Source: Bacteroides sp. CAG:144
GTDB lineage: Bacteria > Bacteroidota > Bacteroidia > Bacteroidales > UBA11471
Assembly: GCA_000434215.1 (NCBI GenBank)
Contig: HF999715.1
Span: 20,728 to 34,206, forward strand
Length of the DNA: 13,479 nucleotides
Direction: 5' to 3'
Shown: positions 1 through 6,790 of the stretch, one piece after another
Layout: the number at the start of each line of letters is the position of its first letter
Position numbering within the stretch: the stretch's first letter is position 1
The notes under the pieces: generated by a model
The model's input: only the letters and a program-made list of their open reading frames with translations
Database searches by the model: none
What the model was told of the DNA's origin: nothing
Made by a program: the position numbers and the translations under genes

Positions 1-1
1 G

Positions 2-160
2 GTTGCCGCGGGATTGAGTGCATCGACGCTTGTGCGCAATGCCGCCAAGCATATTCAAGGCGGTGGTGGAGGCCAACCTCATTTTGCACAGGCGGGGGGT
101 AAAAATGCCGATGGCCTTTCTGTGGCGGTCGATGAGATTGTGACGGAAGTAACCAAGTAA
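2..160 (+). CDS. alaS: Alanyl-tRNA synthetase, C-terminal end (partial)
   Basis: This is the 3' end of a gene that starts before the window; 52 codons and a TAA stop remain. The translation contains the run [16 protein letters not shown], typical of the extreme C-terminus of alanyl-tRNA synthetase (the DHHA1 end of the C-Ala region), followed by an alanine- and valine-rich closing helix. AlaS charges tRNA-Ala in the cytosol; this C-terminal part helps with tRNA binding and oligomerisation and cooperates with the editing domain. A strong intrinsic terminator follows 24 bp after the stop, and the next gene, purB, converges on it. The identification rests on a short but very characteristic motif. 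Confidence 0.9.
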   Translation, partial: VAAGLSASTLVRNAAKHIQGGGGGQPHFAQAGGKNADGLSVAVDEIVTEVTK

Positions 161-184
161 TATTACATACGTGATTAGATAGGT

Positions 185-221
185 AACTCTGCACCTCAAC
201 AGGTTGCGGAGTTATTTTTTT
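185..221 (+). terminator. Intrinsic terminator of alaS
   Basis: Inverted repeat with arms starting AACTC and ending GAGTT (185-213). The stem continues inward through a T-G wobble, GCA/TGC and CCT/AGG with one bulged T, and closes on a CAAC loop. It is followed directly by ATTTTTTT. It lies 24 bp after the alaS stop codon. Confidence 0.88.
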
Positions 222-232
222 GAGAGTAGCGT

Positions 233-272
233 ATAAACAAGAAAAGCCGCGGTCGCGGCTTTTCTTGTTTAT
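233..272 (-). terminator. Bidirectional terminator between alaS and purB
   Basis: A perfect 19-bp inverted repeat (233-251 against 254-272) with GC-rich top and an A-rich 5' arm and T-rich 3' arm on either strand, so it can end transcription in both directions. It lies 18 bp beyond the purB stop codon and serves purB (minus strand) first, with a back-up role for alaS. Confidence 0.85.
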
Positions 273-290
273 CGGTGGGAGAATGTTTGT

Positions 291-1637
291 TTAGAAACCC
301 GTGTAATTGTGCGGCGTGATGGCGCGTAATTCTTTTTTGACCTCTTCGCTGACATGGAGCGTGTCGATGAACGCGTGTATGGCGGCTTCGTCAACAACGT
401 TATTGGTGCGGGTCAATGCTTTCAGCGCCTCATAAGGTTTGGGATAACCTTCGCGTCGTAAGATCGTCTGTATACCTTCTGCGCAGACATTCCACATTTT
501 ATCGAGGTCTTCGTATATTGCTTTTTCATTGAGGAGCAATTTGCCGAGACCTTTCATCGTACTTTGAAGGGCGATGAGGATATGGCCCATAGGTACGCCG
601 ATGTTGCGTAACACGGTAGAGTCGGTCAAGTCGCGCTGTAAGCGGGATATGGGGAGTTTTGCTGCCAGATGTTCGAGAATTGCATTGGCAATACCGAGAT
701 TGCCTTCGCTGTTTTCAAAATCGATGGGATTGACTTTGTGCGGCATGGCGCTCGACCCGACCTCTCCGGCTTTGATTTTTTGTTTGAAATATTCCATCGA
801 GATGTATTGCCAGAAATCGCGGTCGAGGTCTATCAAGATGGTATTGATGCGGCGCAATCCGTCGAAGATCGCCGCCAGATTATCGTAATTTGATATTTGG
901 GTCGTCCAAGTTTCTCTCTCTATACCCAGTTTCTCGTTGAGGAATCGTTTGGCAAAAGCAGGCCAGTCATAACCCGGATAGGCGAAACGGTGGGCGTTGA
1001 AGTTACCTGTTGCACCGCCGAATTTCCCGCTGATAGGAGTTGTTTTCAAAAGTGCGACTTGTTGTTCGAGCCGGTAAACAAATACCATCATTTCTTTTCC
1101 CAAACGGGTAGGCGATGCCGGCTGTCCGTGCGTTTTGGCCAACATGGGGATCTCTTTCCATGCTTCGGCATAATTGCGGCATTGGGCGATGAGCTCTTCG
1201 AGCATGGGGTAATATACCGTATCGAGCGCCTCTTTGATGGAAAGAGGAATCGAAGTATTGTTGATATCTTGCGAGGTAAGCCCGAAATGGATAAATTCTT
1301 TGTAGGCATCAAGTCCGCCCAGAGCATCGAATTTCTCTTTTATGAAATATTCTACGGCTTTTACGTCGTGGTTGGTTATCGACTCGATTTCTTTTATACG
1401 GGCGGCGTCGGTAGGAGAAAAGTCTCTGTATATGGCCCGTAGTACATTGAACCGGTCGGCCTCGAAATTTTTGAGTTGAGGAAGCGGCAATTCGCATAGT
1501 GCGATGAAGTATTCGATTTCTACTCGTACCCGGTATCGGATTAAGGCAAATTCGGAAAAATAATCCGATAGAATCGAAGTCTTGCTGTGATAACGGCCGT
1601 CGATAGGCGATACGGCAGTAAGCGGAGATAATTCCAT
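291..1637 (-). CDS. purB: Adenylosuccinate lyase
   Basis: A 448-aa cytosolic enzyme of the fumarase/aspartase superfamily. It acts twice in purine synthesis: SAICAR to AICAR plus fumarate, and adenylosuccinate to AMP plus fumarate. The N-terminus MELSPLTAVSPIDGRY is typical of the long E. coli-type PurB (456 aa), so the length fits. Visible motifs are TNHDVKAVEYF (around residue 90), TSQDINNTS (121-129), KTHGQPA with the likely catalytic H170, and the superfamily signature GSSAMPHKVNP (294-304), whose S295 matches the catalytic serine of the E. coli enzyme. The start at 1637 is supported by homology and by the promoter about 35 bp upstream. It is a single-gene unit, convergent with alaS and divergent from the tRNA cluster. 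No truncation or missing active-site residue is visible. Confidence 0.97.
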   Translation of the reverse strand: MELSPLTAVSPIDGRYHSKTSILSDYFSEFALIRYRVRVEIEYFIALCELPLPQLKNFEADRFNVLRAIYRDFSPTDAARIKEIESITNHDVKAVEYFIKEKFDALGGLDAYKEFIHFGLTSQDINNTSIPLSIKEALDTVYYPMLEELIAQCRNYAEAWKEIPMLAKTHGQPASPTRLGKEMMVFVYRLEQQVALLKTTPISGKFGGATGNFNAHRFAYPGYDWPAFAKRFLNEKLGIERETWTTQISNYDNLAAIFDGLRRINTILIDLDRDFWQYISMEYFKQKIKAGEVGSSAMPHKVNPIDFENSEGNLGIANAILEHLAAKLPISRLQRDLTDSTVLRNIGVPMGHILIALQSTMKGLGKLLLNEKAIYEDLDKMWNVCAEGIQTILRREGYPKPYEALKALTRTNNVVDEAAIHAFIDTLHVSEEVKKELRAITPHNYTGF

Positions 1638-1671
1638 ATTTATCGTATTAAGTCTTAGTTTTTTAAAGGAA

Positions 1672-1702
1672 CAAAGTTAGTATATCGGATCGGTTCTCCC
1701 AA
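1672..1702 (-). promoter_or_regulatory. purB promoter (Bacteroidetes type)
   Basis: Read on the minus strand: TTG (1700-1702), a 20-bp spacer, then TAACTTTG (1672-1679). The latter is an exact match to the Bacteroidetes -7 box TAnnTTTG. The -7 box ends 34 bp before the purB start codon. Confidence 0.7.
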
Positions 1703-1739
1703 GAAAAAGATGATTTTTGCAGAAAAAAAGCGATTTTAT

Positions 1740-1769
1740 TTTGAATGTCGAAAAAATCTTGTACCTTTG
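1740..1769 (+). promoter_or_regulatory. Promoter of the tRNA-Val cluster
   Basis: TTTG (1740-1743), an 18-bp spacer, then TACCTTTG (1762-1769), a full match to TAnnTTTG. It ends 26 bp before the first tRNA-Val and is back to back with the purB promoter. A similar box, TACCTTTA (2058-2065), sits just before the third tRNA and may be a second, weaker start. Confidence 0.65.
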
Positions 1770-1795
1770 CCTCGCTTTTTCGGTAAAAGCACATC

Positions 1796-1873
1796 GGGCG
1801 TTTAGCTCAGCTGGTTCAGAGCATCTGCCTTACAAGCAGAGGGTCGGGGGTTCGAATCCCTCAGCACCCACCA
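1796..1873 (+). tRNA. tRNA-Val (anticodon UAC), copy 1
   Basis: A 75-nt cloverleaf plus encoded CCA (1871-1873). D stem GCTC/GAGC, anticodon stem TCTGC/GCAGA, anticodon TAC at 1831-1833, T arm with TTCGAAT loop. The acceptor arms are GGGCGTT (1796-1802) and AGCACCC (1863-1869), which pair with a C-A mismatch at 4:69 and a wobble at 6:67. The 3' arm would pair perfectly with the 5' arm of copy 3 instead. The overlapping open frame is only the usual spurious reading of tRNA genes. Confidence 0.93.
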
Positions 1874-1915
1874 CTTTTCAAAATGATATATATTTATCCT
1901 TTCGGGGATATTTCC

Positions 1916-1990
1916 GGGCGTTTAGCTCAGCTGGTTCAGAGCATCTGCCTTACAAGCAGAGGGTCGGGGGTTCGAATCCCTCAACGCCCA
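1916..1990 (+). tRNA. tRNA-Val (anticodon UAC), copy 2
   Basis: Same body as copy 1. The acceptor arms GGGCGTT (1916-1922) and AACGCCC (1983-1989) pair perfectly. The discriminator is A1990. CCA is not encoded: the next bases are CTT, so the tail must be added after transcription, unlike copies 1 and 3. Confidence 0.95.
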
Positions 1991-2072
1991 CTTGATCTGA
2001 GGAGTCAGATTCAATAGGTTAAAGATTGTATAGAGGTTTTTCTTAAAAGGTCATTTGTACCTTTATGTAAAA

Positions 2073-2150
2073 GGGTGCTTAGCTCAGCTGGTTCAGAGCA
2101 TCTGCCTTACAAGCAGAGGGTCGGGGGTTCGAATCCCTCAACGCCCACCA
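2073..2150 (+). tRNA. tRNA-Val (anticodon UAC), copy 3
   Basis: Same body as copies 1 and 2, with CCA encoded (2148-2150). The acceptor arms GGGTGCT (2073-2079) and AACGCCC (2140-2146) give a T-G wobble at 4:69 and a C-A mismatch at 6:67. The 5' arm would pair perfectly with the 3' arm of copy 1. Confidence 0.93.
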
Positions 2151-2152
2151 AG

Positions 2153-2184
2153 AGCGACTTGTCATGCGGCAAGTCGCTTTTTTG
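2153..2184 (+). terminator. Terminator of the tRNA cluster
   Basis: A 9-bp perfect stem, AGCGACTTG (2153-2161) and CAAGTCGCT (2170-2178), with an 8-nt loop. It is followed by a run of six T (2178-2183) and starts 3 bp after the encoded CCA of the third tRNA. Confidence 0.9.
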
Positions 2185-2215
2185 TTTGATACTTTTGCCG
2201 ATTTTTCTATATTTG
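2185..2215 (+). promoter_or_regulatory. Promoter of the 148-aa protein gene
   Basis: TTTG (2185-2188), 19-bp spacer, TATATTTG (2208-2215): a complete Bacteroidetes consensus with ideal spacing. The start codon is 24 bp downstream. The -33 box directly abuts the T-run of the tRNA terminator. Confidence 0.78.
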
Positions 2216-2239
2216 CATATCTGTCAATATTTTTACACC

Positions 2240-2686
2240 ATGAGAAAAAGTTCGCTGTTATGGTCGTTCCTTTTACTCCTTGTCGTGGGAGTCGGTTATT
2301 ATTTTTTTAAGAAAGGTATGCGTGTGCCCGATCCTGTCATGCAAGAGGTTTTGGCGAATGTCCATATCCCGGAGACGTCGGATACATGGTTTCGTCATGC
2401 ACCGATCGATACCCTTTACAGCCGGCACTCCTATACTTATTTTTGTTTTGTTTCGTCGGCCTATGTAGGAGATGTCGACGATATTGCAGCGGCCGGGGAC
2501 TCGGTGTTGATTCTGACTTCCGAATCATCGTTTTCTCGTTATCCGGCATCGGCCGATGTATTGCCTTTGCCCGAAAGCGCCATTTCTTATATTTTGCCGT
2601 ATGGGGCTCCGATTGCTTTTTTTCGGGTCGATTCTGTGGTGAAAACCGGAAATTCTTTTCGCTATAAATTGAGTAGGAGCCGGTAA
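2240..2686 (+). CDS. Membrane-anchored protein of unknown function, 148 aa
   Basis: I do not recognise this family. The start at 2240 (MRKSSLLWSF) is chosen because the longer open frame runs back through the tRNA and its terminator, and because a consensus promoter ends 24 bp upstream. Residues 2-3 are basic (RK), and residues 6-23 form one hydrophobic helix followed by KKG, so the protein is probably anchored in the inner membrane with the remaining ~120 residues in the periplasm. That domain is rich in aromatic residues and serine (SRHSYTYFCF, SESSFSRYP) and ends in a basic tail, KLSRSR. There is no lipobox and no cysteine pair pattern. It is a single-gene unit; a 192-bp gap with no clear terminator separates it from the next gene. 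Base usage resembles the neighbours, so it is probably a real gene. Confidence 0.7.
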   Translation: MRKSSLLWSFLLLLVVGVGYYFFKKGMRVPDPVMQEVLANVHIPETSDTWFRHAPIDTLYSRHSYTYFCFVSSAYVGDVDDIAAAGDSVLILTSESSFSRYPASADVLPLPESAISYILPYGAPIAFFRVDSVVKTGNSFRYKLSRSR

Positions 2687-2878
2687 AATGCGATTTGCAA
2701 TTCGGTGATTCGCTTCCGAATGTGGGTGTTTGGTATTGGGGGATTCCATTCTTTATTGTAAAGGGGAAATGCACTTACCCGATTTTAGAAAACTTTTCTC
2801 TCCTTTTTTCTTTTTCCCCCGGAAATATCGGTTTTTTATTTGTTTCTTAGAAGAACTTTTGAATTATAAATTACAGGT

Positions 2879-3826
2879 ATGAATCGAATATGTGAGCTTT
2901 TCGGTATCCGATATCCCATTGTTCAAGGGGGTATGGTGTGGTGTAGTGGTTGGCGGTTGGCTTCGGCAGTGAGCAATGCCGGTGGATTAGGGTTGCTTGG
3001 AGCCGGCTCGATGCACCCTGATATGTTGCGGGAGCATATCGCGAAATGTCGTGAGGCGACAAGCAATCCTTTCGGTGTGAATGTGCCGCTGATGTATCCC
3101 GAAATCGATAAGTTGATGCAGATACTCATCGAGGAAAAGGTGAAGATTGTTTTCACTTCCGCCGGGAATCCGGCGCTCTATACCGATTTTCTTCATCGTC
3201 ATGGCATTACGGTCGCGCATGTCGTGTCTTCTTCGCGTTTTGCCCGCAAGTGCGAGCAGGCCGGTGTCGATGCGGTTGTAGCCGAAGGCTTCGAGGCCGG
3301 TGGTCATAACGGGAGGGAAGAGACGTCGACTTTGTGTCTCATTCCGGCCGTACGTCAGGCAACGTCCCTGCCTCTGTTGGCGGCGGGTGGGATTGCATCG
3401 GGAGAGGCAATGGCAGCCGTGATGTTATTGGGGGCCGAGGGTGTACAAGTGGGCAGTCATTTCGCTCTTTCGAAAGAAAGCTCGGCTCATGAAAATTTCA
3501 AGCGACATTGCTTGAACCTGCAAGAAGGTGATACATTCTTGACACTGAAAAAGTTATCACCCGTAAGATTGGTTAAAAACGAGTTTTACGAGAGTGTGGA
3601 AAATGCGCAGCAAAGGGGGGCGTCGATCGATGAATTGCGGGAATTGTTGGGAAAGGGACGGGCTAAAAAAGGTATTTTCGAAGGAGATTTACAGAATGGT
3701 GAATTGGAAATCGGCCAAGTTTCGGCGATGGTTTCGAGTGAGCAAAGTGCTGCCGAAATTATAGATGACATGATTTCGGTATATCGAGATGCTCTGAAAA
3801 TGGATTTTGAAAGGTTTTCTTTTTAA
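2879..3826 (+). CDS. FMN-dependent FabK-like enoyl-ACP reductase / nitronate monooxygenase
   Basis: A 315-aa TIM-barrel flavoprotein of the nitronate monooxygenase (2-nitropropane dioxygenase) superfamily. The N-terminus NRICELFGIRYPIVQGGM, the segment SNAGGLGLLGAG (32-43), KPFGVN-like NPFGVN (63-68), AEGFEAGGHNG (135-145) and AAGGIASGEAM (168-178) with GAEGVQVGSHF (185-195) are the FMN- and active-site segments. H143 lies where FabK has its catalytic histidine. In pattern and length it is closer to FabK, which reduces enoyl-ACP in fatty acid synthesis, than to fungal-type nitronate monooxygenases. However, many such proteins in Bacteroidales are annotated only as nitronate monooxygenase and the two cannot be separated by eye. 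It is transcribed alone and ends 9 bp from the convergent ATPase gene. Two near-consensus -7 boxes (2835-2842 and 2854-2861, 7 of 8 bases each) lie upstream, but neither has a good -33 partner. Confidence 0.85.
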   Translation: MNRICELFGIRYPIVQGGMVWCSGWRLASAVSNAGGLGLLGAGSMHPDMLREHIAKCREATSNPFGVNVPLMYPEIDKLMQILIEEKVKIVFTSAGNPALYTDFLHRHGITVAHVVSSSRFARKCEQAGVDAVVAEGFEAGGHNGREETSTLCLIPAVRQATSLPLLAAGGIASGEAMAAVMLLGAEGVQVGSHFALSKESSAHENFKRHCLNLQEGDTFLTLKKLSPVRLVKNEFYESVENAQQRGASIDELRELLGKGRAKKGIFEGDLQNGELEIGQVSAMVSSEQSAAEIIDDMISVYRDALKMDFERFSF

Positions 3827-3835
3827 GAAAAATAA

Positions 3836-5296
3836 CTATTCGTTTCGCTTGAGAATGAGTGTCTTATCTATGCATCGGGGTAGCTCTTCGGGATAGTGTG
3901 TAACATAGATGATTGTCTTGTTGGGGCGGCTGGCGAATGTCTCGATGATGGCTCGCGCCAATTCTTTATTGAGAATGTCGAGGCCGTGCAAGGGTTCGTC
4001 GAGAATAAGCAGGGCAGGGTCTTTTACTAGTGCGCGGGCGAGTAGCAACAGGCGTTGTTCTCCCGAAGATAATTTCACGAAAGAGCGATCGCGAAGAGCC
4101 GAGATGCCGAATGCATCGAGCCAGCCCATACAGGATTCTATTTGTTGGGGGGTAAGTCTGCGAAAGAGTCCTATCGTATCGTAATATCCCGAGGCGACGA
4201 TTTCGGCTGCGGGAATGTCTTTGAGATAAGATCGATGTATCTCGGGTGAGACGTAACCGATGTGTTTTTTGATGTCCCAAATACTTTCTCCGCTACCCCG
4301 TTTGTGGTCGAAAAGAGTAATGTTTTGTGAGTAGGCCTGTGGATTATCGGCGCATATCAGACTGAGAAGTGTCGATTTTCCGGCTCCGTTCGGTCCTGAT
4401 AATGACCATTTTTCTCCATTTTTGACAGTCCAGTTCAAGCGATCGATGATAGTCCGGCTTCCGTAACGAATAGATACATTTTCGAGCCGGACGATTTCCT
4501 CGGCCGTACATATTTCTCCGTTTCCCTCGGGAAGTACGGGGAGTTCGATATGTCGGTTGTTTATAGCAGCCCGTCGGGCAGTGATGGTTTCCTGTGCACG
4601 ATATTCTTGCAAAGGAAATTTCCTGCTACAACGCATATTATCGACTTCGTAGACGTGGGTAACAAATGCCGGAATATCCTGAGGCGCAGAAACGACCAGT
4701 ATGATTTGCACCGTAGCTTCATCGATGAGGTGTTGCAACAAATCGATAAGCAACCGACGCGATGGGGCGTCGAGACCGATGAACGGACTTTCGAGAATCA
4801 ATACTTTCGGTGCGGAGAGCAATAGCTTGGCGATATGCATTTTGCGCAACTCGCCCGAAGAAAGCATGATAATGGGTTTTTCGAGCAAAGAATTTATACC
4901 CAACAAATCATAAAGGTGTGCCTTCCACGAGAGATTGTCGCATTTTTCGCGTTCGAGTATCTCTTTTACGCAAGGAGCTTGGTCGCTGTCTTGCGAGTTC
5001 CAGCGTTGTTGATAATAATAGTCGGCCGTCGCTGTGCCGTAGGCATCGTTGAATGTAACATATCGTATGTTTTCGGACGTGTAGCGGTGGGAGTCGGAAC
5101 CGAAGTCAAAAGACAATTTACCCGTTTTCAGAAAGAGTTGGCCGGTAACCGTTTGTATGAGTGTACTTTTTCCGCTTCCGTTCACTCCTATGACGGCGAG
5201 ATGTTCCCCCTCTCTCAGTTCAAAATTTATCGGAGTATCGAAGCGGCGGTTTAAGTCGCCGGCAATACCGTTTTGTAGGGATATAATCGTTTGCAT
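3836..5296 (-). CDS. ModF-type tandem ABC ATPase (no membrane domain)
   Basis: A 486-aa cytosolic protein with two ABC nucleotide-binding domains and no membrane segment, laid out like E. coli ModF (490 aa). Domain 1 has Walker A GVNGSGKST (37-45) and signature LSSGE (145-149), but its Walker B reads VLILES (165-170), with the aspartate and catalytic glutamate replaced by E and S, and alanine (A204) at the usual H-loop histidine. Domain 2 is intact: GPNGAGKST (301-309), LSSGEQ (409-414), LLILDEP (429-435) and H467. The start at 5296 (MQTIISLQ) is preferred over an upstream ATG at 5443 because a -7 box lies in between at 5355-5362 and the extra 49 residues do not look like part of the fold. 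No molybdate genes are nearby, so a role in molybdate uptake is not supported; the true function is unknown. It is convergent with the FabK-like gene. Confidence 0.85.
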   Translation of the reverse strand: MQTIISLQNGIAGDLNRRFDTPINFELREGEHLAVIGVNGSGKSTLIQTVTGQLFLKTGKLSFDFGSDSHRYTSENIRYVTFNDAYGTATADYYYQQRWNSQDSDQAPCVKEILEREKCDNLSWKAHLYDLLGINSLLEKPIIMLSSGELRKMHIAKLLLSAPKVLILESPFIGLDAPSRRLLIDLLQHLIDEATVQIILVVSAPQDIPAFVTHVYEVDNMRCSRKFPLQEYRAQETITARRAAINNRHIELPVLPEGNGEICTAEEIVRLENVSIRYGSRTIIDRLNWTVKNGEKWSLSGPNGAGKSTLLSLICADNPQAYSQNITLFDHKRGSGESIWDIKKHIGYVSPEIHRSYLKDIPAAEIVASGYYDTIGLFRRLTPQQIESCMGWLDAFGISALRDRSFVKLSSGEQRLLLLARALVKDPALLILDEPLHGLDILNKELARAIIETFASRPNKTIIYVTHYPEELPRCIDKTLILKRNE

Positions 5297-5354
5297 GGTG
5301 GTGTTATTCGATAAGAAATGATGTCCTTGCAATGAGACATTATTGAAATTTTTG

Positions 5355-5362
5355 CAAAAGTA
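5355..5362 (-). promoter_or_regulatory. -7 box upstream of the double ABC ATPase gene
   Basis: On the minus strand this reads TACTTTTG, a full TAnnTTTG match, 58 bp before the ATG at 5296. The -33 region (around 5382-5386) is only T-rich on that strand, so the promoter is probably weak or assisted. It helps decide the start codon of the gene. Confidence 0.5.
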
Positions 5363-5470
5363 GATATAATAATCGAGCGTATAAAATAAAGGAAAAACTA
5401 AAATTTTTTTGTCGTCTTTGTTTCCATTACAGGTAATTGCCATTGGAAAATTGTTTGCAGGTTGCAGGGT

Positions 5471-6619
5471 TTATTCTCTCTGGTCGAGGATATGCATGAC
5501 GATGTCGAGGTGGTCGAAGATGTCGCTGTTGGCTTCCCGTATGTATTCTTTGGAACATTTGTGTCCCAGTCTTACGAAAATGGCGTTGCGACTTGGGATT
5601 GCCATGATATATTGCCCCAACATGCCGCGAAAATAGGGATTTATTTGATCCCGGTAATGTAATAGCCATATTTGGAAGCCGTAATAATCGAGCGCACCGT
5701 TACCCCATTGATTCAAGAGGTAGGATGCCGGGGACAGTGCTTCACGCATATACTCTTCCGGTACGACTGGACGTTCGTGCCAATATCCGTTGTTGAGCAT
5801 GAGATGTCCGAATCGCGCTGCGTCGCGTGCCGTAGTATGGAAGCAGCAGAATGCTTTTTCATCGCCGTTTTCCCTATCGAGCAGCCAGTAGGCGTCGTGC
5901 CCGGCTTGCAAGGGACGCCATAATTTTTCTTCGGCATAGTCGCTTATTGTTTTTCCGGTGGCGACTTCCAACGTAAAAGCTAATACTTGGGACTCTCCGC
6001 TTCGATAAGAAAATTGTTTTCCCGGCTTGTCGACCACATCGAGACCCAATGCCAATTCCCGGAGATTATTGCCGTAGTATCCTTGCGTGGTGAGAGAGAA
6101 AAGCGAGGCGTAGGATTCGTCCCAACTCAATCCGGCGCTCATGGTAAGCAGGTTGCGAATTGTTACATCGGACTTCTCTCCTTCTTTGAACTCCGGCAGG
6201 TAATTGCTTACAGGGTCGTCGAGACTCTTGATGTACCCTTCTTCATGGGCGATACCCGCGAGAAGGCCGACAATGCTTTTTGTGCCGGAAAAAAGATTGG
6301 AAGTCAAGGTGTCGTTCCAGCCGTTCCGATAATTCTCGTAGACGATGCTGTCGTGTTGGATAACCAAGAATGCGACAGTTTCCATTTCATCGAGAAAGGC
6401 CTCTTCTTCGGCACTCATCCTGTATCGGTTGTAGTCGGTGGCTTTGGGCCATGTGCGACTTGAATCCGGGGCATGTACGACATGTTTGTCGAAAAGTTCG
6501 AGATCATCGATGTCGGGATAGAGATGTATGACGGCTTGCCGGACGTAATAGGGCAGACAAAGATAGATGACGGTGAGCGCTATTCCGGTGGTGAAAACGA
6601 TTTTCAATCCCTTTTTCAT
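5471..6619 (-). CDS. Membrane-anchored serine hydrolase, beta-lactamase (class C/NylB-like) fold
   Basis: A 382-aa member of the serine beta-lactamase-like family (PF00144). The N-terminus MKKGLKIVFTTGIALTVIYL is a basic start plus hydrophobic helix without a clear signal-peptidase site, so the catalytic domain is probably tethered on the periplasmic side. The nucleophile motif SxxK is S111-G-T-K114. The second motif is Y205-R-S207, like the tyrosine of NylB-type esterases/amidases. The third (KTG-like) region is less clear, around RGMLGQ (331-336). The SAGLSWDE segment (161-168) is common in this group. The substrate cannot be told: these proteins include esterases, peptidases and amide hydrolases, and nothing here indicates antibiotic resistance. 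It is a single unit, separated from the GH3 gene by that gene's terminator. A -7-like TATCTTTA (6642-6649, minus strand) lies 22 bp before the start. Confidence 0.87.
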   Translation of the reverse strand: MKKGLKIVFTTGIALTVIYLCLPYYVRQAVIHLYPDIDDLELFDKHVVHAPDSSRTWPKATDYNRYRMSAEEEAFLDEMETVAFLVIQHDSIVYENYRNGWNDTLTSNLFSGTKSIVGLLAGIAHEEGYIKSLDDPVSNYLPEFKEGEKSDVTIRNLLTMSAGLSWDESYASLFSLTTQGYYGNNLRELALGLDVVDKPGKQFSYRSGESQVLAFTLEVATGKTISDYAEEKLWRPLQAGHDAYWLLDRENGDEKAFCCFHTTARDAARFGHLMLNNGYWHERPVVPEEYMREALSPASYLLNQWGNGALDYYGFQIWLLHYRDQINPYFRGMLGQYIMAIPSRNAIFVRLGHKCSKEYIREANSDIFDHLDIVMHILDQRE

Positions 6620-6730
6620 GGTGAGAAAGATTATATAGCGGTAAAGATATTAAAATCGGCTGCAAAAGGGTGCGGTAATTGTGTTTTTCTTTTGGAGGTT
6701 GTGAAAATTCGGGAAATCGTCTGAAAAATG

Positions 6731-6765
6731 AAAAAGGCCCCCGATCGCTATCGGGAAGCCTTTTT
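6731..6765 (-). terminator. Terminator of the GH3 gene (bidirectional shape)
   Basis: Arms AAAAAGGC (6731-6738) and GCCTTTTT (6758-6765) enclose a second 6-bp stem, CCCGAT/ATCGGG, with a CGCT loop and a small internal loop. On the minus strand the stem ends in a T-run. It lies 25 bp past the GH3 stop. Confidence 0.85.
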
Positions 6766-6790
6766 CGCGAAAGTATACATGAAAAGAAAA

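Noticed and set aside
1796..2150. Three near-identical direct repeats with unequal spacers, resembling a short CRISPR or repeat array
   Set aside because: Each repeat folds as a complete tRNA-Val cloverleaf with TAC anticodon. Spacers are 42 and 82 bp and not spacer-like.
1717..2239. Open frames running through the tRNA cluster, with repeated SSAGSEHLPYKQRVGGSNPS peptides
   Set aside because: This peptide is the well-known false translation of tRNA genes. The frame that continues into the 148-aa gene is real only from ATG 2240, after the tRNA terminator and a promoter.
2818..2842. Possible terminator after the 148-aa gene: CCG, 7-nt loop, CGG, then six T
   Set aside because: A three-base stem is too short to support an intrinsic terminator.
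3815..3831. AT-only hairpin TTTTCTT/AAGAAAA at the convergent ends of the FabK-like and ABC ATPase genes
   Set aside because: Only seven A/T pairs, overlapping the stop codon, with no GC core. Too weak to call a terminator.
5297..5443. 49-residue N-terminal extension of the double ABC ATPase
   Set aside because: A consensus -7 box lies inside it, the sequence is not part of the ABC fold, and MQTIISLQ at 5296 gives the family's usual length.
5471..6619. Calling the serine hydrolase an antibiotic-resistance beta-lactamase
   Set aside because: It has SxxK and YxS motifs but no clear KTG motif, and a membrane anchor instead of a cleaved signal. This matches the broad esterase/peptidase branch of the family.
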